Below, piece after piece: positions 44,810-53,810 of a stretch of DNA of 64,000 nucleotides; position 1 is the first letter of the stretch, and each line of letters starts with the position of its first letter. Origin of the DNA: Bacteroidales bacterium (lineage in GTDB: Bacteria; Bacteroidota; Bacteroidia; Bacteroidales; WCHB1-69); assembly GCA_017650305.1 (NCBI GenBank), contig JAGCFD010000060.1:92457-156456 (forward strand), read 5' to 3'. A program made the translations under genes and the position numbers. The notes below the pieces were generated by a model. The model was not told the origin of the DNA. It made no database searches and saw only the letters and a list, made by a program, of their open reading frames with translations.

Positions 44810-45799
44810 ATGCGATCCCCCCTCATTTTCCTCTTTTCCCTTGTCATGCTGCTGACCAGTTGTCATCAGAACCGCCTGCAGCAGCTCTCCGGCACCTGCT
44901 TCGGCACGATGTACCATATCACCTATCTGGGTGACGAGAACGAAGCGCTGCCCGCCGGTGTGGACTCCCTTTTGGCAGACCTCAACAGCACCTTCTCCAT
45001 CTTCGACACCAACTCCTTGATTTCCCGTGTCAATGAGGGGAGCTGTGGCGTGGTTAATACGGATTTCGAGCATGTCTTGCGCTCAGCCATTGAGGTGGCC
45101 CGTGCCACCGGCGGGGCTTTTGACTTCACCGTGCAGCCGTTAGTGGAACTCTGGGGCTTCGGGCGCAACAAAGAACCCCAGCAGGTGGCCCCCGCGCAGC
45201 TCGACTCGGTGCGACAGTTTGTCAACTATAAGCTGGTGGCGCTGCACGACAGTGTGCTCGTCCGCGTGGATCCCCGCACACAGCTCAACTTCAACGCCAT
45301 CGCCAAAGGGTATGCCGTGGACCGCATGGCGCAATTCCTGCTCCAACAAGGCTATGAGAACTTTGTTGTGGAGATTGGCGGCGAGGTGGTCTGTCGTGGC
45401 ACTAAAGACGGCAAACCCGACGGCAAGCGTTGGGTGGTCGGCATCCAGGTGCCCACCGCGACTAAAGACGGCGCCGTCGAGAGCAGCGTCCGCTTCGAGC
45501 CCGGAAACCGCGCCGTGGCCACTTCCGGCAACTATCGCAACTACTTCGAGAAGGAGGGCAAACGTTACACCCACATCCTCGATCCCCGTACCGGCACACC
45601 CGAAGAGACCAATCTGCTCAGCGTCACCGTGCTGGCCCCCGACTGCATGACGGCCGATGCCTACGCGACCGCTTTTATGGTGATGGGACTCGAAGCATCA
45701 AAGGAACTGTTGTCGAACCATCCCGAACTGGACGCTTACTTCATCTATGATGAGAAGGGCCAGTATCAGACGGCCTGCACGGAGTTTTTCAGAGAGTAA
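44810..45799 (+). CDS. apbE: FAD:protein FMN transferase (ApbE) lipoprotein
   Basis: 329 residues. Lipobox LLTSC (Cys18). ApbE signatures: GTCFGTMYHITY, FSIFDTNSLISRVNEG, GGAFDFTVQPLVELWGFG and NFNAIAKGYAVDRMAQFL, then VVEIGGEVVCRG, THILDPRTG and the metal-binding ADAYATAFMVMG near the C-terminus. The enzyme attaches FMN to Thr/Ser of target proteins such as RnfG, RnfD, NqrB and NqrC. RnfB and RnfC are 12 kb away in this window, so it may serve the Rnf complex. The leader is filled by a heptamer tract, and the palindromic repeat follows its stop codon. Confidence 0.93.
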   Translation: MRSPLIFLFSLVMLLTSCHQNRLQQLSGTCFGTMYHITYLGDENEALPAGVDSLLADLNSTFSIFDTNSLISRVNEGSCGVVNTDFEHVLRSAIEVARATGGAFDFTVQPLVELWGFGRNKEPQQVAPAQLDSVRQFVNYKLVALHDSVLVRVDPRTQLNFNAIAKGYAVDRMAQFLLQQGYENFVVEIGGEVVCRGTKDGKPDGKRWVVGIQVPTATKDGAVESSVRFEPGNRAVATSGNYRNYFEKEGKRYTHILDPRTGTPEETNLLSVTVLAPDCMTADAYATAFMVMGLEASKELLSNHPELDAYFIYDEKGQYQTACTEFFRE

Positions 45800-45935
45800 C
45801 AAACGAATTTGCTCACGGCTAACGCTGTCTACTAACCACAACGAAAATCTTTGATGTGTGGGCGCCGGGACCAACCATCTGTTTTCGTTCATCCACATCT
45901 GCGAAAACCGTTAGGTTTGAGCAAATCCGTTTGTT
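45798..45935. repeat. Palindromic repeat element, long copy (downstream of apbE)
   Basis: Arms AACAAACGAATTTGCTCA (45798-45815) and TGAGCAAATCCGTTTGTT (45918-45935) match with one mismatch; the left arm begins inside the apbE stop codon. Nested inside are AACGAAAA (45840-45847) with TTTTCGTT (45882-45889) and CTAACG with CGTTAG. Together these could form a branched hairpin of about 138 bases. Related to 20912-20985. Confidence 0.75.
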
Positions 45936-45959
45936 TACCAACTTTTTTTAAAAATTATG

Positions 45960-45967
45960 TAGTTTTG
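45960..45967 (+). promoter_or_regulatory. -7 element of the rnr promoter
   Basis: TAGTTTTG then CAG, 24 bases before the rnr ATG. Confidence 0.6.
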
Positions 45968-45991
45968 CAGCCTTGAATTATCATTAATATC

Positions 45992-48145
45992 ATGGAAGAA
46001 TTAGGAAAGAAAATCATAGAAGCCCTTTCGACGGGCAAGAGTGAAAAACTGAATTACAAGCAGATAGCGGCCAAGGTCGGCATTTTCGACAAGAAGGGCC
46101 GCGAACAGGTGAAGCAGACCATCGATCGTTTGGTGGCCGCCAAGCAGCTGCTCAAGTCGGGCCGCGGCAAGTACCGCATCAACTACAAGCAGGTCAGCGG
46201 CAAAGACTCGCATCGCAACTATGTGGTGGGTCGTATCGAGATGAAGCGCAGCGGCATGGCCTTTGTGGTGCCGCAGGATGAACCAGTCAACAAGACCGAT
46301 GAATCGCTCTCCGACGACATCTTCATCGCCGATGGCAACTTGGGCACCGCCCTGCACAACGATATTGTCAAGGTGTTGGTCTTCCCGACCCGCCGGGGCA
46401 AGCGTCGTGAGGGCCAGGTGGTGGAGGTGGTGACCCACAGCAAGAAGCAGCTCGTGGGCACCATCAATATCCAGAAAGGGGTGGCCTATTTCATCCCCGA
46501 CAATGCCTACTTCCGCCGCGATGTCATCATCCCCGGCCGCCTGCTCAAGAAGGCCAAGAGCGGTGACAAGGTGGTGGTGGTCATCACCGACTGGGTTCAT
46601 GGCACGCGCAGTCCGCTGGGCGAGGTGATCCACGTGCTCGGCAAGCCCGGTGGCAATGAGGTGGAGATGCTCTCCATCCTCGCCGAGAACGACTTCCCGC
46701 TCAAATTCCCGAAGGCCGTGGAGGAGGCTGCAGAGGCTATCCCCAAGGAGATCGCCGCCGACGAACTGAAAGGCCGCCGCGACTTCCGCTCCGTGACGAC
46801 CTTCACCATCGACCCCGAAGATGCAAAGGACTTCGACGATGCCCTCTCTTTTGAGGATCTCGGCAACGGTCTCTTCCGCGTGGGCATCCATATCGCCGAC
46901 GTGTCGCACTATGTGAAGCCTGGCAGTGTCATCGATGCGGAAGCATACGAGCGCGGCACCTCCGTTTACCTCGTGGACCGTACCATCCCCATGCTGCCGG
47001 AGGCGCTTTCCAACAACCTCTGCTCGCTGCGCCCCCATGAGGACAAGCTTTGCTACAGCGCCGTCTTCGACATTGACGAGAATGCCAAGGTGCACAAGGA
47101 GTGGTTCGGCCACACCGTCATTAACTCCGACCGCCGCTTCAACTACGAGGAGGCGCAGGAGATCATCGAGACCGGCAAGGGCGACCTTGCGGAGGTGATC
47201 CTGCAACTCCATAAAATCGCCCAGGTGCTCCGCAAGAAGCGCTTCGACAACAACGCCATCAACTTCGAGACCGAGGAGGTGAAGTTCAAACTCGACGAGA
47301 ACGCCCATCCCGTCGGCGTCTATCTCAAAGTGCAGAAGGAGGCCAACTGGCTCATCGAGGAGTTCATGCTGCTTGCCAACCGCCGCGTGGCCGAGAAGGT
47401 GGGCAAGAAACGAACCAACCCCGGCAAACCCAATGTGTTCGTCTATCGTGTGCACGACAAACCGCTGGACGAGAAGCTCAACACCTTCAAGAACTTCGTC
47501 AAGAAACTAGGCTTCGACTTGCGCACCTCTTCCGTGAAGACGCTCAACGCCTCCCTGAACAGCATGCTCGCCTCCGAGAAGGGCAAGCCCGACTACAATA
47601 TGCTCAGCAAACTCTCCATCCGCATCATGGCGCGGGCGGAGTATTCCACCGACAACATCGGCCACTACGGACTGGCCTTCCCATACTATACCCACTTCAC
47701 CTCGCCCATCCGCCGCTATCCGGACCTCATGGTGCACCGTCTCCTCGACCGCTATCTGGCCAACCAAGACCCCGTGGACCACGACGAGTACACCGAGTAT
47801 TGCAAGCACTGTTCCCAGATGGAGCAGCAGGCCACGCAGGCGGAGCGCGACTCCGTGAAGTACAAGCAGGCCGAGTACCTGATGGACAAGGTAGGGGAGG
47901 TGTTCGATGCCACCATCTCCGGCATCTCCAAGTGGGGCGTCTATGCCGAACTGTCAGAATCCCACTGCGAAGGCATGATTCCGATGCGCTCCTTTGACGA
48001 CGACTTCTACTACATCGATGAAGAGAACTACACGCTCGTGGGTCTGCACAAGGGCCGCTCGCTCCGGTTCGGGGATCCCGTCAAGGTGAAGGTCGTCTCC
48101 GTCGATCTGATCAAGAAACAGATGAACTTCGACATTATGTTATAA
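45992..48145 (+). CDS. rnr: Ribonuclease R
   Basis: 717 residues. An N-terminal winged-helix part (about 1-65: KLNYKQIAAKVGIFDKKGREQ) precedes cold-shock domains (about 70-230). The RNB catalytic domain (about 260-610) holds TFTIDPEDAKDFDDALSFE, whose aspartates bind Mg2+, and HIADVSHYVKPGSVIDAEAYERGTSVYLVDR. YYTHFTSPIRRYPDLMVHRLL closes the RNB domain, and a C-terminal S1 domain follows (GVYAELSESHCEGMIPM). Rnr degrades structured RNA processively 3' to 5'. Third positions look GC-richer than in neighbouring surface-protein genes. Its stop codon runs directly into a heptamer tract. Confidence 0.95.
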   Translation: MEELGKKIIEALSTGKSEKLNYKQIAAKVGIFDKKGREQVKQTIDRLVAAKQLLKSGRGKYRINYKQVSGKDSHRNYVVGRIEMKRSGMAFVVPQDEPVNKTDESLSDDIFIADGNLGTALHNDIVKVLVFPTRRGKRREGQVVEVVTHSKKQLVGTINIQKGVAYFIPDNAYFRRDVIIPGRLLKKAKSGDKVVVVITDWVHGTRSPLGEVIHVLGKPGGNEVEMLSILAENDFPLKFPKAVEEAAEAIPKEIAADELKGRRDFRSVTTFTIDPEDAKDFDDALSFEDLGNGLFRVGIHIADVSHYVKPGSVIDAEAYERGTSVYLVDRTIPMLPEALSNNLCSLRPHEDKLCYSAVFDIDENAKVHKEWFGHTVINSDRRFNYEEAQEIIETGKGDLAEVILQLHKIAQVLRKKRFDNNAINFETEEVKFKLDENAHPVGVYLKVQKEANWLIEEFMLLANRRVAEKVGKKRTNPGKPNVFVYRVHDKPLDEKLNTFKNFVKKLGFDLRTSSVKTLNASLNSMLASEKGKPDYNMLSKLSIRIMARAEYSTDNIGHYGLAFPYYTHFTSPIRRYPDLMVHRLLDRYLANQDPVDHDEYTEYCKHCSQMEQQATQAERDSVKYKQAEYLMDKVGEVFDATISGISKWGVYAELSESHCEGMIPMRSFDDDFYYIDEENYTLVGLHKGRSLRFGDPVKVKVVSVDLIKKQMNFDIML

Positions 48146-48201
48146 GCTATTGGCTGTTGGCCATTGGCCTTTAGCTAATGGCCAATGGCTAAAGACCAAC
48201 A
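48146..48201. repeat. Degenerate 7-bp tandem repeat tract 3 with hairpin
   Basis: Eight heptamers starting at the base after the rnr stop codon and ending 1 base before the stop codon of the convergent TPR gene. Units run GCTATTG, GCTGTTG, GCCATTG, then GCTAATG, GCCAATG, GCTAAAG. GCCATTGGCC (48160-48169) and GGCCAATGGC (48180-48189) pair perfectly around a 10-base loop, a plausible shared terminator without a T run. Confidence 0.85.
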
Positions 48202-48202
48202 T

Positions 48203-51200
48203 CTATCTTCCAATCATCTTGGAATATGTGGCCAGCTTCTGTTTCAGCGCCTTGATCTGGTTCGGGTCGGCGGTGGGGTCGTCTTCTAACAGATCGATGT
48301 AGGAGCTGATGCTGACGACAGCCCATTTGGCGACACTCGACGGATCTATAGCGTTGTCGGCACACTTGATGGCGTTTCCGTATAATTCTTTGGCTTTGTC
48401 CACATCATCTTCTTCATCGTAGATGGCGCCGCGGAGCCAGTAGTTGCGCACAAGGTCCTCTTCCACAGCACTGCGGTACTCGCCGTTGTAGAAATCTAAG
48501 AGAATGGCATCAGACTTGTCCAGAATCTCCAGTCCCATATACGGCATCTCAGCCTCCGCACACACCAGCGCATTGCGGTAATACTGGTACGAGAGCTTGT
48601 ATGCCAAATTCAGATTCTTCTCGTCCAGGGCACAGTATTTCTTCATCCAAGAGGTTAAGGAATCCCGTGTCTCGATAGATTTGAGGTACCATTGCTTGGC
48701 ATCGGCAGTGTCCACTTCCGCCATGGCCTCGTAGCAGGCAGACAAGGGGATGTCAATGTCAATCATATTCTTTTCCCACTCTGTGCGGGCGGTGTCTCTG
48801 TAGATGATGTCATTCATCTCAACACAACGTTCGTAGTATTCAATGGCTTTCTCTGCAGAGTCTAATTGACGATAGTCTTCTGCCATGGCGAAACAGCCCT
48901 GCATGTAGGGGAGCTCCATGTTCTCCCGGTAATTTGCCAGGACGAGCAACTCTTGCAAATACTCTTCGCGGTAAGGGATGGTGATCTGCGGGAGGGTATA
49001 TAGCTTGGTCAGTTTGCGCAGACTCTCCACATAATTGGAACGATGCTTGAGGCTCGCATCTGCAAACTGCTTGTAATAAGCTGCCTTCTCTTTCTCTACC
49101 CGAATAAGTCCCGTGACATTCTCTTGCTCCGAATAGTACTCCTCCATGATGTCGAGGACACTCTCGTAACGCTCGGAGGGAGTTTCCAAAGGATAGGTGG
49201 CGTAGTAACCTTCCGACTGCCCTATCAGTTGATAGGCTTTCTTGATGTCACCGGCTTTGTAGGTGTTGATGCCTTTGTTGAAGTACATCTCGCCCAAACC
49301 TCTGAAGGCGGTGCTGTCGCCAGCGGCAATGGCTTTTTTCAACCATTTCTCCGCAGTTTTGTGACATTTGTTGGCAGCCGAAGCGTCTTCCAAGATGCCA
49401 TAGACATCCCCTTCATACCAATAAGCCTGTCCTTTCATGTTCAGATATTTCGGCATGATATCAGCCGGAATGTTCGGCTCTTCAGCCAGAATCTTGCGGT
49501 AGGAGGCGATGGCATTGTCATACTGCTTGGAATAAAGATAGGCGTCTCCCATCTGAAGAAGATTTCCGAGATAGGTGATCCAGTTGTGATGATCGTCCGC
49601 GATGGCCTGCTTGAAATAGTCGTTGGCACGCTGGTATTGCGAGATGCCTTTTTCGTAAAGTTCATAGCTATAAAGCTTCTCGGCGACGTTGTTGTAATAC
49701 AGGGCCTTCTTTGTTGCTAAAGACTTTCCTTCCTTTGTGGCCTGCAACTTCAGCAACTCTTCGTTGAAGTCGGTCAGCTCATTGACTGCCAGATACTTGT
49801 CTTCGGCTGCCATATAAGCCTCAATGATGTTGTTGAAGCTGAGGTAGTTGTCAACGAAAGCCATCGGGAAAAGATTCTGCAAGAGATCAAAGGAAGCTCG
49901 GTAATCTTTCAAATTGTTTTTGACAGTGGCTTCATCTTGGTCATTCAAAATGCTTTGCCAATATAGGTCGGAGGTGGCCTGCATGTTTCCGATGGAGGTG
50001 TATTCCCGATACTTCGGCAGTAGTATCTGCTGAATCTCGTTCAACTTCTGCGTCACGGTCGAATAAGACTCGTTCTCGTCATCAAGTTCTTTTATCAACG
50101 CATAACAATCGTAGGCTTTCACGCCGTAGAGCACTTGTGCCATGGGGTTGTCTGGGTTGTTGCGATACAGATGCTCGGCAATGTTCATGATCTTGGAGGC
50201 GATTTCTATGATTCTGGCGTTATTGCAGCTGTGATACTGATTACGCATGGCACCGATGGGGCGGCTTAGACTCCAAAGTGCGATGAGATCATTCTTGAAA
50301 GCCCCCTGACGATAAAGTTCTGCGTAGCGATTTTGATAGGCAAATACGCTGTCCAGGTCAGCCATCATCTTCACGGTGTCCCCAAGTCTGTAGTCGGTAT
50401 AGTACAAGACCTCGTATGCGTTGCTGATAGATTTATATTGGCCGGCTTCAGGATGTTTCTGTAGAACTTGCTTCTCAACTTCAATACGTCTTGCTGCGGC
50501 AGCGCGGTATTTGTTGTAGTCCTTCCCTTCATATTGGAAAGGATTGTCCTCAAATAAGATGTTGAAATTCTCCAGTAAGTTTTTATCTTTCTCTTTTTCA
50601 ACGATTTCTTTGTATTCGTCATAACGGTTCTCGGCAGACAGGCGGTAGAGGTGGAGGCAGGTGGCATCTTCGGCGAAGTGCTGTTCGTATAGGATCTTGG
50701 AGTAAGGACTGTCGGCGGAGGTGTCTTTGGTGCAAGCGTACAACGTCTTGAGATCAAGATAACGGGCGATGTTGGTCAGGTTTTCCAGACTGACATCATC
50801 GGCTTTGATCTTTTCCCGGGCCATACTGACAGCCGTGTTGATGTCGCAGTCGCGTAGCGCCTGGCGGATATCAGCGGGCAGTTGGCGGTCGTTGTAGAGC
50901 ATGTTGACAATGTCGAAAGCGTCGCTGAGGTCTGCATCGGCGTTCCCGTTCATGAGGCCGGCCGCATCGTCAAAGAGAGACTGGGCGAAGTATTTCAACC
51001 CTTTAGCGTCGTCCTTGTTCTCGGCATAAACCTTTCGGATTTTTTTTTGCAACGTGTCTATATCCTGAGTGTAGAGCTTCATGAAGATATCGGTCATCTC
51101 CTGGCGGAAAAGCTCTTCCGGAATCTGGTAGGAAAAGAGGGTGTCGCTGCTTTGAAGGGTGCGGTGCCGGTAGGAAGCGAAGTTGGAGAGCTCCACATAC

Positions 51201-51442
51201 CCCTCTTTATACCATTTGTCTTGGGCAATATAGGCGCCTTTGCGATCGGCGGGAAGCGTGATCACGGCCACACCCTTGGCGTTGGTTTGCAAGGTCTGCC
51301 CGTAGATGGTCATCGTGGCATCGGACAAAGGCTTGCCTGTGGTGATGTCCACCACCTTGAAGATCTGCTTGACCTGCGCATCCATGGAGAAAGCACATGT
51401 CAGCAAAATGACACATAGCAATATGTTTCTTAAAGTTTTCAT
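48203..51442 (-). CDS. Giant secreted TPR protein with N-terminal carboxypeptidase-regulatory-like domain
   Basis: 1079 residues. Signal peptide ends near SMDAQ. Residues about 25-90 (FKVVDITTGKPLSDATMTIYGQTLQTNAKGVAVITLPAD) are a CarboxypepD_reg-like beta-sandwich. The remainder is helical, with clear TPR motifs in its second half: YLGNLLQMGDAYLYSKQYDNAIASYRKILAE, STAFRGLGEMYFNKGINTYKAG and ALVCAEAEMPYMGLEILDKS. Likely an envelope scaffold. It has its own promoter at 51495 and is separated by tRNA-Met from the barrel/TPR pair upstream. Ends against heptamer tract 3. Confidence 0.75.
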   Translation of the reverse strand: MKTLRNILLCVILLTCAFSMDAQVKQIFKVVDITTGKPLSDATMTIYGQTLQTNAKGVAVITLPADRKGAYIAQDKWYKEGYVELSNFASYRHRTLQSSDTLFSYQIPEELFRQEMTDIFMKLYTQDIDTLQKKIRKVYAENKDDAKGLKYFAQSLFDDAAGLMNGNADADLSDAFDIVNMLYNDRQLPADIRQALRDCDINTAVSMAREKIKADDVSLENLTNIARYLDLKTLYACTKDTSADSPYSKILYEQHFAEDATCLHLYRLSAENRYDEYKEIVEKEKDKNLLENFNILFEDNPFQYEGKDYNKYRAAAARRIEVEKQVLQKHPEAGQYKSISNAYEVLYYTDYRLGDTVKMMADLDSVFAYQNRYAELYRQGAFKNDLIALWSLSRPIGAMRNQYHSCNNARIIEIASKIMNIAEHLYRNNPDNPMAQVLYGVKAYDCYALIKELDDENESYSTVTQKLNEIQQILLPKYREYTSIGNMQATSDLYWQSILNDQDEATVKNNLKDYRASFDLLQNLFPMAFVDNYLSFNNIIEAYMAAEDKYLAVNELTDFNEELLKLQATKEGKSLATKKALYYNNVAEKLYSYELYEKGISQYQRANDYFKQAIADDHHNWITYLGNLLQMGDAYLYSKQYDNAIASYRKILAEEPNIPADIMPKYLNMKGQAYWYEGDVYGILEDASAANKCHKTAEKWLKKAIAAGDSTAFRGLGEMYFNKGINTYKAGDIKKAYQLIGQSEGYYATYPLETPSERYESVLDIMEEYYSEQENVTGLIRVEKEKAAYYKQFADASLKHRSNYVESLRKLTKLYTLPQITIPYREEYLQELLVLANYRENMELPYMQGCFAMAEDYRQLDSAEKAIEYYERCVEMNDIIYRDTARTEWEKNMIDIDIPLSACYEAMAEVDTADAKQWYLKSIETRDSLTSWMKKYCALDEKNLNLAYKLSYQYYRNALVCAEAEMPYMGLEILDKSDAILLDFYNGEYRSAVEEDLVRNYWLRGAIYDEEDDVDKAKELYGNAIKCADNAIDPSSVAKWAVVSISSYIDLLEDDPTADPNQIKALKQKLATYSKMIGR

Positions 51443-51494
51443 TTTGAAGTATTTTATGTTTGTGAATACTATTGTAGGTAGAAAATAACTGTTG

Positions 51495-51502
51495 CAAAAA
51501 TA
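51495..51502 (-). promoter_or_regulatory. -7 element of the giant TPR gene
   Basis: TATTTTTG then CAAC on the minus strand, 52 bases before the ATG at 51442. Confidence 0.6.
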
Positions 51503-51756
51503 TAAAAAATAAGTTTCATTTTGGTAAATGACAAAAATTTGAAATTTTAATCTAACGTGTTTATATTTAGTGAGATATCAATAAATGTTATTGCTAAAAC
51601 AGTAAATATCTCTCATTAAAGGCACGTGGTAGCAACGGAAGTTGTTGACAAAATGCAGGACTTGGGCGTTCCAAGGCTGCTGTACGGCATCGGTGGAGCT
51701 CCGCAAGATGCCATCTGATATCGACACAGAGCCATCAGGTATATAGTCGCATAAAA

Positions 51757-51790
51757 AAAAGACGGCCACAACTGATTTTGGCCGTCTTTT
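51757..51790 (-). terminator. Bidirectional rho-independent terminator after tRNA-Met
   Basis: AAAAGACGGCCA (51757-51768), loop of 10, TGGCCGTCTTTT (51779-51790). On the minus strand it ends in a T run directly after the tRNA. Confidence 0.85.
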
Positions 51791-51800
51791 GGATGTTATG

Positions 51801-51874
51801 TGGTCCCACTAGGGCTCGAACCTAGGACCCTCTGATTATGAGTCAGATGCTCTAACCAACTGAGCTATGGGACC
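51801..51874 (-). tRNA. tRNA-Met (CAT), elongator type
   Basis: 74-base cloverleaf on the minus strand: acceptor GGTCCCA/TGGGACC, D arm AGCTCAGTTGGTTAGAGC, anticodon CAT within CTCATAA and T arm CCTAGG TTCGAG CCCTAG-like. The anticodon stem CTGA/TCAG lacks the three G:C pairs of initiators. A CAT anticodon could also be tRNA-Ile2 with lysidine, but the body fits elongator Met. CCA not encoded. Confidence 0.9.
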
Positions 51875-51905
51875 TGCCTATGATATAGGTCTTTCAATGA
51901 GGGCG

Positions 51906-51913
51906 CAAAAATA
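51906..51913 (-). promoter_or_regulatory. -7 element of the tRNA-Met promoter
   Basis: TATTTTTG then CGCC on the minus strand, 31 bases before the tRNA. Confidence 0.6.
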
Positions 51914-51938
51914 CACTTTTTTTCTAACTATTTTTGCA

Positions 51939-53792
51939 TTAATTTTTCTTTTTGCGCGGAGCTTTTAAAGGCTCGTTGCCAAAGGAGTAGGTCACACCTA
52001 CCAAAGCATTGACACCGAAGTTGTTGAAAGCATAGTAGTTGGTGGCGTATTGGCAGCCGATGTTGTTCACATTGGCAAAGGCGGTGAATTGCGGGGTGAT
52101 GATCCACTCGAAACCAAGTCCGAAATTCAATATGGGTTTGACCAATCGCTCTCCATTTTCATTTTTGTGAAGGTCGTTGGCCGCCTCGTATGAGGAGATG
52201 TAGATGTTGCCGTTTTCATCGTAGGAGGTCTTGGGAACCAATGCCCATCGTCCGAAGCCGACTTTCGCATTCAAATCGAAAATGAACTTCTCCTTGAGGA
52301 TGTATCGGCCGTCAAAGCCAATCTCCCAAGAGGGCTTGTACCAAGGATGCTCCAGATAATCAGATTTGAAATAATATCCCCAATAGTTGGCATTCAAGTT
52401 CAGGTATAGATGATTGATGGCTTCCCAACTGATGTTGGCGCTGACATTAAGCACGTTGGCTTTGTCCAGATAGACCACGTCGTACTGGTTTTTCAACAGA
52501 CAGGTGGTGTCCAATACATAGAACGGCATGTCTTGCACGAAAGAGTATCTGGCCGCGATGTGGTAGTTCAGTCTCTTGACCAAATTGCCCTTGACGCCGC
52601 CGAAGACGCTCACTTGGGTGCGGGAGAATCTCAAACTGTCTAATTGCGGTTTGACATACGGGTTCTCATATAGCATCTCGCGCAAGGAGTTGTATTTGGA
52701 CTGACCATCCACACCTACGTAGAGGCTCAGGATGTTTCTGACCAGTCCCATTTGCAATTCTGCAATAGGATACACGGGGAATCTGTTGTTGTCGTTTGCC
52801 ATCAGGATGGGCACGCCGACACCGACTTTGAGGTGGTATTCTTTGATGGCGAAGCTCATGGTGGGGCGCAACTCGATTTTGAAGCTGTTGTCGATGTTCT
52901 TGGCAGGAACATTGTGCTCTACACCGACCATGATGCTGTCATTCCAGCTGTTGAGATAGTAATCCACATCAAAATCCAATTGATAATGCTGATAGCCGGA
53001 AATCTTGATGAACCGGGAATCGTATGCAAATACGGAACGCAGTCCAATCTGGTGTTCCATGTCTTTCCAGTAGGTATGCAGGAAATCATAATGGAGGCAG
53101 ATATCCTCCTTGAAGCGCTTGTCTTCGGTGGTGTAGTTGGAACGGAACCCGATTTCCGCTTTGGCGTGATGGAAGCTGTTGCGGATACTGTCGCGGTAGT
53201 CCTTGGCATAGTACATCTCCGGGATTCCCCACTCGCGACTATAGCCGTAAAGGTTGGCAAGTTCGTGGTTGTAACCTACGGATGAATACAGGGTGTAGTT
53301 CTTGAAGAAGCGGTTCAGGAATAGATGCAGGCGTGTGTCGCTGGTGGGCGCGTAGGCGAACTGCTTCTGGATCTTCCCGATGGGCTCGGCCCAGGAAGAG
53401 AAATGGTGGAAGTTGAGACCGTAGGAATATTTGGCGTTGCGGGTGTTGTGCACCGACAGTTCTGCCAGCGGCGTGATGGGGTATCCGAACCCTAGCTTCA
53501 GATAGTTGCGGTAGAAACGCTCTGGCACCTCAGGGTTGAACTTGCTGTACGACAGCTTGGCTGTGGTGAAGTTCAGCTCCGGTTTCTGAGGACTGATCTC
53601 ATAGGTATAGGAGACCGTGTTCCGCAGGGTGTCCGAGATGACGGCATCGTGGTTGATCTTGTTGCTCTTGGCCAGCTTGGGCACATAGTTGACGAGCAGT
53701 TTTGCGGAGTCAACGACCTGGGCTGAGAGGGATGTCACGGCGAGTGCGATGACTGCCATGACCATAATGCTTTTTATCGTGATGTTTTTCAT
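51939..53792 (-). CDS. TonB-receptor-like outer membrane beta-barrel protein without plug
   Basis: 617 residues. Signal peptide MKNITIKSIMVMAVIALAVT, cut near SAQ. No TonB box or plug domain is visible; the mature protein starts with a short linker and then strands such as YLKLGFGYPITPLAELSVHN and RNAKYSYGLNFHHFSSWAEPIGKI. Later strands are HLKVGVGVPILMAND, LYLNLNANYWGYYFKS and QFTAFANVNNIGCQYATNYY. It ends ALVGVTYSFGNEPLKAPRKKKN, where the last strand is followed by a basic tail. It starts 18 bases after the upstream TPR gene, so the two probably form one outer membrane module. Confidence 0.7.
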   Translation of the reverse strand: MKNITIKSIMVMAVIALAVTSLSAQVVDSAKLLVNYVPKLAKSNKINHDAVISDTLRNTVSYTYEISPQKPELNFTTAKLSYSKFNPEVPERFYRNYLKLGFGYPITPLAELSVHNTRNAKYSYGLNFHHFSSWAEPIGKIQKQFAYAPTSDTRLHLFLNRFFKNYTLYSSVGYNHELANLYGYSREWGIPEMYYAKDYRDSIRNSFHHAKAEIGFRSNYTTEDKRFKEDICLHYDFLHTYWKDMEHQIGLRSVFAYDSRFIKISGYQHYQLDFDVDYYLNSWNDSIMVGVEHNVPAKNIDNSFKIELRPTMSFAIKEYHLKVGVGVPILMANDNNRFPVYPIAELQMGLVRNILSLYVGVDGQSKYNSLREMLYENPYVKPQLDSLRFSRTQVSVFGGVKGNLVKRLNYHIAARYSFVQDMPFYVLDTTCLLKNQYDVVYLDKANVLNVSANISWEAINHLYLNLNANYWGYYFKSDYLEHPWYKPSWEIGFDGRYILKEKFIFDLNAKVGFGRWALVPKTSYDENGNIYISSYEAANDLHKNENGERLVKPILNFGLGFEWIITPQFTAFANVNNIGCQYATNYYAFNNFGVNALVGVTYSFGNEPLKAPRKKKN

Positions 53793-53810
53793 AATCTTGC
53801 TGTTGAATGG

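Larger units (their letters stand above)
51443..51800. other. Intergenic region upstream of the giant TPR gene
   Basis: About 360 bases between the TPR gene and tRNA-Met. It has the TPR promoter at 51495-51502, an AT-rich stretch to 51600, and the terminator at 51757-51790. Between them, 51578-51769 is open on the minus strand for 63 codons but has no promoter and starts inside the terminator, so I treat it as a possible remnant and do not call it a gene. Confidence 0.4.

Noticed and set aside
45800-45991. CRISPR-like array considered for the repeats near apbE
   Set aside because: Only one inverted-repeat pair and no regular direct repeats with spacers; no cas genes in the window.
46001-47455. 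484-codon open frame antisense to rnr
   Set aside because: His/Leu/Val-rich antisense shadow; rnr is certain.
48146-48201. Heptamer tracts considered as CRISPR or as a coding repeat
   Set aside because: Units are 7 bases with no spacers, and there are stop codons in the frames across the tracts.
51443-51800. Signal recognition particle RNA or other structured RNA upstream of the giant TPR gene
   Set aside because: I searched both strands by eye for the conserved SRP loop and saw none.
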